Source: Tenrec ecaudatus
Lineage: Eukaryota > Chordata > Mammalia > Afrosoricida > Tenrecidae
Reading direction: 5' to 3'
NCBI RefSeq assembly: GCF_050624435.1
Contig: NC_134542.1
Span: forward strand, 11,181,497 to 11,245,496
Length of the DNA: 64,000 bases
Shown: positions 53,885 to 64,000 of the stretch, piece after piece
Layout: the number at the start of each line of letters is the position of its first letter
How positions within the stretch are numbered: position 1 is the first letter of the stretch
The notes under the pieces: model-generated
Databases searched by the model: none
What the model saw: the letters and a program-made list of their open reading frames with translations, nothing else
What the model was told of the DNA's origin: nothing
Made by a program: the position numbers and the translations under genes

Positions 53885-54048
53885 GTGAATAAAAGTGCTG
53901 GACTGCTAATCATAAGGTCTTTGGTTCAAACCCAACCTTGGGAGGAAGAGGAGGCCGTCTGCTCCTGTCAAGGCTCACAGCCTGGGGAGCCTTGTCTATG
54001 GAATTTCTATGCATCAGAATGGACCCGGTGGCAGTTTGGCTTTGGTGC
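53885..54048 (+). repeat. AfroSINE
   Basis: 'gctggactgctaatcataag', 'gaggccgtctgctcctgtca' and 'gaatggacccggtggcagtt'. Confidence 0.87.
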
Positions 54049-54075
54049 ATGTCCCGCCATGGTCCCAGGAGAGAA

Positions 54076-54215
54076 GCCTGATCAACCAGTTGCCATCAAG
54101 TCATGGCAACATCCATGCATGTCAGCAAAGAACTCTGCTCCGTAGGGCTTTCGATGGCTGGTTTTTGAAAGTAGTTCACCAGACTTTTCTTCTGAGGTGC
54201 TTCTGGGAAGACTGA
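54076..54215 (-). repeat. Composite SINE fragment, antisense
   Basis: 'cagttgccatcaagtcatgg', 'gtagggctttcgatggctgg' and 'gtagttcaccagacttttct' belong to the longer SINE type; it faces the previous SINE tail-to-tail. Confidence 0.72.
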
Positions 54216-54449
54216 ATCCTCCACCCTTTCCATAAGCAGATGAGAGCATTCATTGTTTACAACCTCACTGACCATGTGCGAGTATAAACACGCAGTGCAT
54301 AAGGATAAAAGTCAGTGGCGGTGGTGGTTGTGCCATGGAATTGTGGAATCCAGAAGAAAAATAACCAGAGTGAAATGTATGACGGTGAAACGGCTTTTGC
54401 ACTAATATTTTAAATTGATGATGGTTGTTGTGAAATTACAACCCCATGA
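54216..54449. other. Spacer without a recognised feature
   Basis: Single-copy DNA. Confidence 0.4.
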
Positions 54450-54620
54450 TACCAAACCAACACCATTGAGTCAATTCTGCTACATAACCACCTTGACAGG
54501 GTTTGCCGAGACTGTAAATCTTGATGAGAGCACACAGCCTCATCTCTCTGCCAAGCAGTGGCTGATAGGTTTGAACTGCTGGCCGTGGCAAGCCTAACTC
54601 ACAGCATCACCAGGGCTTGT
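54450..54620 (-). repeat. AfroSINE, antisense, with internal gap
   Basis: 'accaacaccattgagtcaat', 'gcctcatctctctgccaagc' and 'cagcatcaccagggcttgtt'. Confidence 0.87.
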
Positions 54621-55739
54621 TAAGACAGCGATAGAGCAGTTTCATTTTAAAGTCACCACTTACATTACTCCAGAAATGATATCCTCCATGACCATTTAGA
54701 GAGCAGGTGTAAGTTTGAGACGTTAACTTTAAAGATTGTGCAAATTGCATGGTTTCAGGGTACCTCCTCTTAGTGAGCTGGGATTCTCTGCATTTCCAGT
54801 TTTAGGGGACATCAGAGATTTGCCCTGTGACCTCAATTCTCTGAAGAATCTAAAAAGAGGGCAAGATTTTTAGTTTTATGGCTCTAGGGATAAGATTGTG
54901 GCTTAATAAAAAAGACAAAAATTCCTATTCAAGAATTCACTGGTTACCTCTTTTAACTGTATTTTATTAACACAGAACCTTCCAATTGGTTTCTGTTTAT
55001 CCATCCATCATCCATCTATCTTTCCTTCCCTCCTTCCTTCCTTCCTTCCTTCCACTTGCATCCAACTAAGACCTACTGAGAAGTTCTAGGTACCGGGCTA
55101 TGGTCCAGTATTCTCCTTCCAGAAGCTGACCCCAGCCATACTCTATTTGAATAATGCAATCTCCTTCCCTGCATTTCCTTATAATGTTGGTTGAGATTAA
55201 TGATGTCATGCATCTACTACTGGCCTAAAATACAAATATCTCCTGTTTCCTTGAATTTTTCACCAAACTTTCCTATTTGAGGAAAAACTCACCTTTCAGT
55301 GGTTAGCTTTAAGCTAATCTGTATTCCATCTCTAAAACAATTGCTTGCATTCTAGAGCCCTGCTGCTAGAATGCAGTTACAAGTATGTAAGGGTGGGAAA
55401 AGACTGGGGGCTCACATTGATTCTGCGCCTGCGTGGGTTTGCTAGTGCATCCTGGAATGCTGGTCTGCTACTTACCTAGAAAGCTAGGCTCCTGTAGATA
55501 CAGCAGTGAGTGGGTTCACCCATCCTATCCAGTAATTAAAAATAGCTTGTAATATTCAACATGATCTGTCCCTCTCTCTTTGCCCAACTCTCCTATTGGG
55601 GACAAGTCTTTGAAGATGCCAACATTTTTAGTTTTTCGAAGATGCCAACATTTTTAAGATAAGAGATTTCAATTCTTTAAGCCAAAGAAACTTTTGGATA
55701 AAGTAAAAGAGTTCTCTGAAACAATTTTAAAATAGTTTC
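54621..55739. other. Single-copy-looking sequence with (TTCC)n
   Basis: A TTCC-rich run lies at about 55021-55054. A direct repeat 'gaagatgccaacattttta' occurs at 55612 and 55639. No gene supported. Confidence 0.4.
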
Positions 55740-56095
55740 TTTTTTGAAAAAATTGGGGTAAAATTTATGAAACATAAAACTCACCATTCTATTTTCAAGC
55801 ATATAATTCAGTGACTTTTCATATTTGTGATTTGCGCAGTCATCACGGAAGAATTCCGGAAGGTTTCCATCGTCTCCCAAAGAAACCAGGTCCTCCCTGT
55901 TCCCCCATCCTCGTGTTTCCTGCCTCTGGATTTGCTGATTTTAGACATTCCATCTAAATAGAAGCATACAATATGTGGCCGTTTGTATCCGAACTCTTTC
56001 ACTTTTCCAAATCTATCCATGTCGAGTAGCAGGCCTCAATCCTTCATTCCCTTTGATGTGATAGTCCATTGTGTGTACACAGCCTCTTTCGTGTG
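55740..56095. mobile_element. Old mammalian LINE-1 (L1M-type) 3' region
   Basis: 'gggtaaaatttatgaaacat', 'ataattcagtgacttttcat', 'gcgcagtcatcacggaag', 'gaagcatacaatatgtggcc' and 'ccaaatctatccatgtcgag' follow a well-known old L1 3' segment shared by all eutherians. I have not fixed its orientation. Confidence 0.68.
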
Positions 56096-56104
56096 TCCAC
56101 TCAC

Positions 56105-56553
56105 AAGATCTCTTTAAAGTGTGGAAGTGCAGGGACTAAGATGCGCCTGACCCAAGCCAAGGAATTTCCAGTTGCCTCATATGCATCTGAAAGTTGGACA
56201 CTGAAGAATAGATGTGTTTGAATTATGGTGCTGACGAAGAATATTTGTCAAAAGAACATACAGATCTGTCCTGGAAGAAGTACAGCCAGAACGCTCCTTA
56301 AAGCCAGGGTGGCGACATTTTCTCTCCCATACGTTAGACACGTTGTCAGGAGAGACCAGTGCCCCAAAAGGACCTCATGCTGGGTATAGCTGAAGAGAGC
56401 TGAAAAAGAGGAAGCCCCCTGAGGAGATGGTTGACAAAGTGGCTGCCACTCCGGGCTCCTTCGTCACAACAATTGTGAGGATGGAACGGGACTGAGTAGT
56501 GTTTCATTTTTATGGTCAGAAAATCACTGGGTTGGAACCAACTGGATGATACC

Positions 56554-56555
<2 letters not shown>
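56105..56555 (+). mobile_element. RTE/BovB-like LINE, C-terminal and 3' end
   Basis: 'atctctttaaagtgtggaag', 'tttgaattatggtgctgacg', 'cagatctgtcctggaagaag', 'gtcaggagagaccagtgcc' and 'gaaccaactggatgatacct'. The 3' end passes directly into an (AC)n tract. Coding frame destroyed. Confidence 0.87.

Positions 56556-56585
<30 letters not shown>
56556..56585. repeat. (AC)n microsatellite at an RTE 3' end
   Basis: About 15 AC units grow straight out of the terminal 'acctaac' of the RTE copy. Confidence 0.96.
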
Positions 56586-56586
<1 letters not shown>

Positions 56587-56961
56587 AGTGGAGTGACATT
56601 TTGGCACTCTCTACTTTCTGGTTAGTCTGAGTAACACAGTTTAGATGATTCATGTTCAACTTCGTGTGTGAACGTATATTTTCATCTCCCTTGGCTATGT
56701 ACCTAGGGGTGGAGACATTCGATCCTATGCGCATTCTATGTTTAACTGTTACAGGTTGAGCCGCGCTAATTTTTCTAGTGATTCCCCTTTATCTGTGTTT
56801 GTTGTTGTGTGTGAAAAATATGTATTTTTATTTGTATGCTGGAAGGATTCCTTTTCTAGTTTCAAAAAATGAAACAACACTTGAATAGATTTTATCTTGG
56901 CTTTTTAAGGGAAAAATGAAATAGCTTTGATAAGAAAACTTGACACAAGTCAGTAAATTAA
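56586..56961. other. AT-rich sequence without a recognised feature
   Basis: Possibly the continuation of the old L1 segment interrupted by the RTE insertion ('ttgagccgcgctaatttttc'), not provable here. Confidence 0.35.
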
Positions 56962-57102
56962 AGCCTCTGTGGGTTTCTGAGACTGTGATTGTTCACAGGA
57001 GTAGAAAGCCCCTTCTTTAGCCTGACAAGCCGCTGGTGGTTTTGAACCACTGACCTTGCAGATTGCAGTCTAATACATAACTGCCATGCCACCAGAGTTC
57101 TG
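56962..57102 (-). repeat. AfroSINE, antisense, 3'-truncated
   Basis: 'ctctgtgggtttctgagact', 'aagccgctggtggttttgaa' and 'ctgccatgccaccagagttc'. Confidence 0.88.
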
Positions 57103-57627
57103 CTATTTATGATAGATAATCAATTCCAGTATATATGTAGTTCTAAAAAGATAAAATTTAGCCATCCGTAAGGAAAGATTGTGTTGGTGTCAAGAAAAAC
57201 AGCCCATGTTGAAGTATGACTCGCTCTGTATGAAGTATGAATCCTAAAAGTCATCTGTTCAACGTGATAAAATATCTTATGTTTGAAGAGCTCTATTTCT
57301 CTTTAATATATGCAGACTTCAAACCCTGGACAGACAACTGCACCTCTACATGCGTGGTCTCTAGACAGAAGAGGAGGCCCGTGGGTGTTCTTTAGGCATC
57401 CAGACTTGCTTGAAGAAGTCCCCACAAATGGCGGTCAGAAGGTGCTCTCTGGGGTGGCTTGAGCCCATCAGCGTAGTTCCCTGGTGAGTGTCTTCAGCCT
57501 CGTCGCCTTCCTTTGTTTAGCTGTTGCTCCCAAATGCGTGCTTCCCACGTCATAGAGCCATATTGTCCCAGGCATCTGTCGATGACGCCTGCCATCGTGT
57601 GACTGATTGTCATCTCCCAAAGGCCAG
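57103..57627. other. Single-copy-looking sequence
   Basis: May include a diverged RTE 3' scrap at about 57560-57620; not confident enough to call. Confidence 0.35.
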
Positions 57628-57832
57628 GATCCGGGCTGCAGTGGTTAGGTGCGTGGTTGCTAATGGAAAGGCGGCCAGTCTGAAGCGCCCAGCAGCCCAG
57701 CGGGAGAAAGGCCTGATGGTCTCCCTCTGTACAGGTGCCAGCCTAGAAGACCCCATGGGACGGTGCAACCCTGTCATGTGGAGTGGTTATGAGTCGGAAT
57801 GGACTCAGCACACCAACAATACAGCACCAGCA
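57628..57832 (+). repeat. AfroSINE, left member of an inverted pair
   Basis: 'ccgggctgcagtggttaggt', 'ggttgctaatggaaaggcgg' and 'gttatgagtcggaatggact'. Confidence 0.88.
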
Positions 57833-57835
57833 GAA

Positions 57836-57985
57836 AAACCAAACCCACTGTCATCAAGCCCCTGCCTACCCATGGCGACCCTATAGGACAGGGTAGAACT
57901 GGCCCTGTGGGCTTCACAGACTGGGATGCTTTCTTTATTTGAGTAGAATATGAGTAGAAAGCCGTATCTTTCTCCCAATAATCCA
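57836..57985 (-). repeat. AfroSINE, right member of an inverted pair, 5'-truncated
   Basis: 'accaaacccactgtcatcaa', 'catggcgaccctataggaca' and 'gccgtatctttctcccaata', only a few bases after the previous tail. Confidence 0.9.
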
Positions 57986-58311
57986 ACAGAAACACTGAAA
58001 TGCATGCACGTAATTGCCAGACTCTCTCCCTACCTGAACTCAGGGTTTTATGTCATGTTAGCAAGCATCTCAGAGTCAGAGAGAGGCCCACACTACCAGG
58101 ATAGCCCAAGGAGACCCAGTTAGGATAAGGGGATCCTTTCATGGAGAAGGCTCTATGCAGGACATAGGATTAGGGAGACCAGAAATCCCAGCTAGCCTCC
58201 AGATGGACTCTAGTTAGTTTTACCATCTATGGGGATAAAGTGACTCAATTCTGGTTCCAGAATCTATTGCCACAATGAGTGTGGAAATCTTTTGAGAAAT
58301 ATTTCAAGAAA
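57986..58311. other. Spacer without a recognised feature
   Basis: Single-copy DNA. Confidence 0.4.
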
Positions 58312-58512
58312 ATCTCACTGCCATTGAGTCCATTCCGACCCATAGCAGCCCTAGAGGACATGACAGAACTGCCCCTGTGGGTTTCTGTGACTGTAACTGT
58401 TTGGGGGAAGAGAAAACTTCTTGTTGCTCCCCTGCAGAGGCTGGTGGTCTCAAACTGCTGACCTTGTGGTTAGCAGCCCAATGAGTAACCCGTGGCACCA
58501 GGAGGGCTCCTT
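58312..58512 (-). repeat. AfroSINE, antisense, full length
   Basis: 'cactgccattgagtccattc', 'gacatgacagaactgcccct' and 'gtggcaccaggagggctcc'. Confidence 0.93.
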
Positions 58513-58601
58513 TGAGCAAGAGAAGTCCTAGGTAACAGTACCTAGCTGATCAGGAGTGTTTAGGATTGCATCCTTCTCCTGTCGGAAATAGTTTGTCATC
58601 G

Positions 58602-58797
58602 TGATCAAACCCATTGTCTGTGAGCCAATTCCACCTCATGGGCACCCTACCTGTGTCCCAGTGCGCCTTTCCTCCTCAGCATTTTTAGTGGCTCTCCAGG
58701 GCTTTCTCCTCAAATGCCGGTGAGTGAACTTGAACCTCCAATCTCTGGTTCAGCAGCTGAGCTCCTTAATTGTGTGCACCTCCAAGGGGCTCCTGTA
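58602..58797 (-). repeat. AfroSINE, antisense, diverged
   Basis: 'aaacccattgtctgtgagcc', 'gtgaacttgaacctccaatc' and 'tgcacctccaaggggctcct'. Confidence 0.8.
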
Positions 58798-59088
58798 ATA
58801 ATTCTATCTGACTCCAGTTGTTGTCTGACTCTACAGCATACCATCTGACTCACTTAGGAGGTCCTGGACAATCTAACCCCACCTGATCTCTCCTCTCTCC
58901 AAACCATCCTGGCACTCCATTCGATTTCCTTCCATCCCTGCCTATAGCCTCCAATCCAGGATGCTCAGGTGTCCAAATTGTCCCTTAGCAGCTATACTCT
59001 CTGCCTTTCCTCATCACCGAGCATGGCCTCCCTTCCCTCCTCTGGCCAGCCTGAGGGCCCAGCACAAGCAGGAACACACACCAGTGTC

Positions 59089-59089
<1 letters not shown>
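58798..59089. other. Pyrimidine-rich spacer
   Basis: C/T-rich DNA; may be an old repeat that I cannot name. Confidence 0.35.

Positions 59090-59148
<59 letters not shown>
59090..59148. repeat. (AC)n microsatellite, longest in the window
   Basis: About 29 perfect AC units. Four overlapping frames run through it as His-Thr or Cys-Val repeats and are spurious. Confidence 0.98.
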
Positions 59149-59149
<1 letters not shown>

Positions 59150-59317
59150 CCTGATGATTTGGAGAGAGGAGAGGGAGAAGAGCATGTATCCAGAGGCACA
59201 CGGCGTTTCTCTTGTCACCAATGACAAATAAGCCTCTTGGAGATAGAAAGAGGCTTTCTGGGAGGCATTCCTCTGTCCTTCTTCCTTTTAAGGATCCCTC
59301 CCGGGCTGTCGGGCAGG
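59149..59317. other. Spacer without a recognised feature
   Basis: Short purine-rich stretch, then single-copy DNA. Confidence 0.4.
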
Positions 59318-59435
59318 CCTGGGACTTTGAACTGCTAAGTGGGTGGCTCAAATCCACCAGCTGTTCCCTTAAGGATTCACAAATCCTTGGAGCCCATCAT
59401 TGGGTTGCTGTGTGTCAGAATCCACGTGGGTGAGC
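59318..59435 (+). repeat. AfroSINE with internal deletion
   Basis: 'ggctcaaatccaccagctgt', 'tcccttaaggattcacaaat' and 'gttgctgtgtgtcagaatcc'; the 'acagttctactctgtcc' block is missing. Confidence 0.78.
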
Positions 59436-61151
59436 ACGAATTCTATTCCTTAATCTGGATCTGTGCTTTCTCGTAGGTTCCTTGCACTTGTTCTCCTCTC
59501 TGTACAACATGCATATGTGGTAAGTGTCTTAAGGAACGCTGATAACATGTGAATTGTATTGGTTTTGTGGATGTCTAAATAAACATGCTCTGGTGTGTGG
59601 TTGCTTCACCCGCGAGAAGAAATGGACTGGGGGAATCTATGCTGCCTCTTTGATTTTATAGTGAGCCTGCGGATCCACTGGCCTGGATATTAGAGATTTC
59701 TGTATTTATAATGCAGTGACCTTTCCTGAAAAAAATATTTTGGGGGGCTGTTTAGACAAGCAAGCAACAGCTGAGCCACACCAAGGTTAAATCAAGAAGT
59801 GCCAGGTTCGATGGGAACACGGTCACTCTGGAGAGAGATAAACCTAGAAAATTCTGTAACAAACGCACTTTCGTGGATTTCCTCGCTAAAGAATCTGAGT
59901 TCTTATAGCCCAACTTCAAAATTTTCTGGGAAATCTCACCAGAGTCTGCTGTTAACTTGGGTGGGCCTTGAGATAAGTGATCTAGTTTAAATACCATCTA
60001 GACTACGTTACCCCAAAGATCAGACCTGTGTCCTAGAGCACTTGATTAAGTAGCACTCCATGAAGAATCAAAAAAAGGAACAACTGTTAGGAGGCTAGCC
60101 AAAGGAATATACAACAGAAACCAAGCTGCTTAGTCAGTGCTTGAATTACCATATCCCAATTTCCCAGCGACACTTATGGTGATTTCATCTAACAATGTTA
60201 ATCACGTATTATATGCGGTGGGCTCTAAGTCTTAAGATACCTGACAGGTCACAGAAAGCCATCAATGCCGTATTTAAAGCATAGCTCATGAAAGGAGAAT
60301 TCTGTGAATCGTTATCTTGACATTGACTTGCCAGCTGAATGCTCCTTATCAGTAGTGTGCAATGATGGAGAAAGCTGGAGGGGTCGATTGAACACCAAGC
60401 TGGGTTCATATAGTAATTCCATTCAAAACTCTTGTCAACCCCTTGAAGACAGTCATAAATGTATAACAAAATTGATTATACTTGAGCATGGCTGACTGAA
60501 ATCAAAATGGCGCCAGTCTTGTTCACAAGTCGCAAGCACACAATTCTATCTGTCCACGAGCTTCAGCTTGGCTCCACTCAGTCCCCTTTCTGCCTCCAGC
60601 TCTCATGGGTCGTGTTGAAGTAAAGCAAAATAGAAAGTTATCCTCCTTCTTTTTCTGTTCCCAGTTGGAAGCTGAAAGCTGAAAGCAAGGGGTTCCAATA
60701 CGGGAGTCCGTATTTGTTGGTTCTCTGATCACTGATGAAATCACCTGGGCAGATCCCTTCACGTGTCCATGGCGTGTTTTCTCCCTGCGTGGAGTAGGGT
60801 GGCAAGACTTGTCCAACTTATCTCAGGTGATGCACTTGAGAGTATCATGGGGAAGGAGAAAGAAAATCGCCCCGGAAATGGATGAATTCTGCTTGTTTCT
60901 CACCGTTTGGTGGCAGGCAACTCACCAAGGCACAGGTTGTTCAGATCTATTTAGTACACTTTCTTTTTTTAGAGCAGTTTGAGGTTCCAGAGGAATCGCA
61001 TGAAGTACAGATGTGTGCTTACTTTTTTGTTGGTTGTCATACCTGAGTTTTCTAAGGCTATTTTTGTCTCATATTCTCTGTATTATTTGCCCCCCCCCCC
61101 CCGCTGTAAAAGCCTGGAGAGTCCTACATGGCACCCTTTTGCTTCTCATAT
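59436..61151. other. Single-copy-looking sequence
   Basis: No recognised repeat in about 1.7 kb except a C run at 61091-61103. Short frames only. Confidence 0.4.
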
Positions 61152-61356
61152 GAAACCCTGGTGCTGTGTAGTAGGTTGGGCTGCTAACTGCAAGGTGAGC
61201 AGTTGGAAGCCATCAGCCCCTCTGAGGGAGAAAGATGAGGCTTTCCACTCCAGCAAAGAGTCACAGTCTCAGAAACCCACAGGGACAGTTCTTCTCTGTC
61301 CTATAGGGTTGTTGTGAGTCGGAATCGACTCGATGGCAGTGAGTTTGGGGTTTTAT
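61152..61356 (+). repeat. AfroSINE, full length and close to consensus
   Basis: 'gaaaccctggtgctgtgtag', 'gggctgctaactgcaaggtg', 'cagttcttctctgtcctata' and 'gtcggaatcgactcgatggc', with a 'ggggtttt' tail. The CpG-containing 'gaatcgactcga' suggests it is one of the youngest here. Confidence 0.95.
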
Positions 61357-63149
61357 CTCTTCTTCTGAATATCATTCCTGAACCCATGAGTGATATGTTC
61401 CAGACCCTCCCACCCACCAAGGACCCACAGAGATTCTCCAGATTTCTCCCAGAGGGTGGCTCTACTGTAGTTGAGATTGAAAGGTCGAAACTACATTGAG
61501 GCGGTTGGGCACTACCCTCTGAATTTTAAATGCCCAGGGGTCCTTTGGGGCAAGAATTGCCCTCGTAGGAAGGATTGACTCTGACTTATACTCAACAAGC
61601 AATGCCAAGCAGGATTAATCACAGAGTAGTGTCAATGCCAGATGGCGAGGTCCTACCTACGTGACCATCAATAGGAACGGAGCGAACAAGGTATGGGCGT
61701 GTCTTCTGAAGGATGGTGAAGACGTACCAGGAAGTAAAATCAGCAAGGTACAGGACCATCATCCCATCTGGGGGAAAATAAAACAAAGCCAGAAACCATC
61801 AGCAAAACGTGTGTGTGTGTGCGCGTGTCATGGGAACGTTTGCTTCTGGGGGTAGGGAGCTGGGGGGCCAGGGATGGAAGAGAAATTCATTTTCCCATGA
61901 TCTTTTTATTGCTCCCAATATGCCCATTAGTTCAATTATCATGTACACAGATTGTTTTCAAAACAAAACTAACAGCGCTCTGCACGTAGGATGAGTTTTA
62001 ATCCTCTCAGAAATGGGAACTTGGTTTCTTGTGCTTTCTGTGGAGCGACTCTGGGAGTCCCTGAGAGGGACTCTCTCCTTTTCCCGCTGCAGAGGACCAA
62101 GTTGGGTTTGAGAAGTCCCCGCCTTCCCAATGGAGATGGTTTGCGGTCTGAGTGTTTCGTTGCCCACGTACGGTCTTTATCTCTTTTAAAATGAGTTTGT
62201 AAGTCTATTTTGAGGCGCACCCTCTTCCTCTATTGGAGGCCCCCTCTTTTGAAAGCCATGTGTCCGTGGAGAGGTCTCATGCCAAGAGGTACTTGGTAGA
62301 AATGGCAAATCACTGTTTTGTTTTTTACTTTTTCTCTTGGTTCAAGTCAGTAATTTATATCAATGTTGGTGATTCCTGTCTCTTTATTAGACTCTTCTAA
62401 TCTATTTTGAGATCACTCCTTCCACTGCACTAAGGCCTCATTGTGTTTCAGATATCTCTGAGATGCTTGGCAAAATCAAGTTGTTGTTTTTTTTAAAGGC
62501 ATAACAAACTTGCCTTTATAATCAAGCTGTCACATCAACAGGCCTTTGGATTTCTCTGGTTCTTTTGATGTTTCATCCAATCAGGGCAAGGAATCCTGAC
62601 CTTAAACAAACCCAAGTCTCAGGACAAGTTACTGAAAATGCTCTCCTGCTGTCCCGATCTGGCCTCGGACATTTAATTAATTCATTCTTTTAACCTTATC
62701 AGGATTTTGAACTCGGCATGTCTGCATTCAGAGATAACAATGCTGCTCAAGGCTCAAGAGGCATACATGGTTGAAACTTCAAATACATTTTTCTACCTGA
62801 GATTACTTCATGTCAGTTAATTTCTAACTTGAATTATTTAATTAGCTGTCAAGGTTCAAATCCTTATAGGCTTTCTGTGAACCAGGAGGAGTTTATTTCT
62901 AAAATTGAATTTTTTTCTTTCTCTCTTTCTTTTTGGATGCTTAGTTTCTAGAAATGTTTAATTCGCTGGAGAACTGCGCATGTGGTACATGTCCCCACAC
63001 CTAAGGGATACCTAAATTGTGAGATAGAAAATTGTTCTAGCCAGACTCTTTTCTCATTTCTATAATATATAAAAACCCATACATATATATACACACAAAA
63101 ATATTCCTTCAAAGCCATCAAACTACAAAAATAAACAAAAACACAAAAA
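61357..63149. other. Single-copy-looking sequence, largest at the right end
   Basis: No interspersed repeat recognised over 1.8 kb. A short (TG)n lies at 61809-61823. The stretch 62.3-62.9 kb is AT-rich with many TAATTA-type homeodomain core strings and could be a conserved non-coding element; this is only a suggestion. Confidence 0.38.
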
Positions 63150-63347
63150 AACCTCACTGTCATGGAATCAATTCTGACTCGTCGCGACCCTGTCGGATGG
63201 AATAAAACTAACCGTGTGGCTTTCCTAGACTGCAACTCTTTGCAGGAAGAGAAAACCTCATTTTTCTCCCACGGATAGTGGGTGGATTTGAACTGGTGAC
63301 CTTGTGGTTAGCAGCCCAATGAGTAGCCACTACACCACCAGGGCTTC
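63150..63347 (-). repeat. AfroSINE, antisense, full length
   Basis: 'cctcactgtcatggaatcaa', 'cctcatttttctcccacgga' and 'cactacaccaccagggcttc'. Confidence 0.93.
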
Positions 63348-64000
63348 TGCAAAATCATAGACGCCTTTGTGAAACCAAAATATCCAGATTCGAAGCTATA
63401 GTTTCTCAACATAGCCTCCTCCAAGGCCCGTACTGTTCTCAGGTGCTGTGTGTAGCCCGCCCCTCCCCCCCCCCACACTTCCACAAAGGTGTCTGCACTT
63501 CAATGGACACCATGTCGAAGGGGGCAGTTTGGGCATCTTCAGGGGACTCAAATCGTGTTCCTTTTCAATGTCTGTGGAGTTTGGGGAGCAAACAGAAGGC
63601 TGAAGGTGCAATCACAGGGCTGGAGGGTGTACAAGGTGAGGCTTCCCAAGGAAATCCTCATACAACAGTCCTTGCTCCCCTGGGGTAATGCGAAGGTGCA
63701 CTGTTATGGAAGGAAACAATTTTCCTGACATGCTCTTCACTAATGCCCCTCGATTACCCCATGCAAACCCACTCCCCAAACAGCCATGATGACCTTTGGA
63801 GATGGCCTCACCATCATGAACCTCACTGACCCAGGACATCCCCCGGGAAGTCACTGTTTTGATCAAACCTTGTGTTTTCAGTTTTGAAAGCACCCCAAGA
63901 ATACTGAGGTAGTTACACTACGAAGAGTCTTTGTCTGCAGCCACTGATCACAGGGGCCTGTTTGAACGTGTTTTGTTTGGAATAAACCCGAGCATGTAGG
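63348..64000. other. Single-copy-looking sequence to the window end
   Basis: A C run lies at 63466-63475. Overlapping frames on both strands are unsupported. An AATAAA (63981) appears near the edge without transcript evidence. Confidence 0.4.

Noticed and set aside
58992..59357. 121-codon minus frame with a Cys-Val run
   Set aside because: It is a translation of the (AC)n microsatellite and its flanks.
1..64000. An undescribed multi-gene biological system
   Set aside because: I looked for clusters of plausible coding sequence, operon-like spacing or unusual arrays and found only one exon and interspersed repeats. The novel aspects here concern retroposon structure, not a new gene system.

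Overview
The window is mammalian nuclear DNA, and its repeats point to an afrotherian (tenrec, golden mole, aardvark, hyrax, elephant group). The evidence is about sixty copies of a roughly 200-bp tRNA-related SINE of the AfroSINE type. Its head reads like 'gagccctggtggcacagtgg', its body carries 'cactgccatcgagtc' (antisense), and its tail is TTTTG- or A-rich. Copies of an RTE (BovB-like) LINE lie beside them. The very high SINE load and the 3'-UTR-like LINE-1 segments fit a small afrotherian such as a tenrec, but I cannot fix the species from sequence alone.

Nearly everything is non-coding. Only one coding exon can be supported: a first exon on the minus strand at 44832-44906. It encodes a signal peptide, has a good Kozak context and ends at a consensus GTGAGT donor. 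It sits inside a CpG island at about 44.7-45.6 kb. The rest of that gene would lie to the left, and I could not recognise a second exon in the 44 kb available, so intron 1 is probably long. On the opposite strand of the same island a good GTAAGG donor at 45496/45497 suggests a divergent, probably non-coding, first exon.

Layout: 0-11 kb holds SINEs, RTE 3' ends, an old antisense LINE-1 ORF1-like stretch carrying a small DNA transposon with a clean 8-bp target duplication, an ERVL-like LTR and an MLT1-like LTR. From 11 to 26 kb there are three copies of a roughly 1-kb LINE-1 3'-UTR-like retroposon, a minus-strand solo LTR with TG...CA ends, and single-copy DNA. From 26 to 44 kb lie dense SINEs, two retroposon copies that share an internal 247-249 bp duplication, and an inverted-repeat pair. 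From 44 to 46 kb is the promoter and exon. From 46 to 57 kb come an RTE copy with decayed reverse-transcriptase sequence, another ERVL-like LTR, a retroposon copy with a 17-bp target duplication, an apparently 5'-inverted copy, an old L1 3' segment and another RTE copy. From 57 to 64 kb there are SINEs, a long (AC)n tract and single-copy DNA.

No tRNA, rRNA, CRISPR, bacterial or viral coding system is present. The open reading frames longer than 60 codons are almost all chance frames in repeats or microsatellites. Family names are my recognition of sequence features, not database hits, and repeat edges are approximate (about 5-30 bp) except where a target duplication is described.
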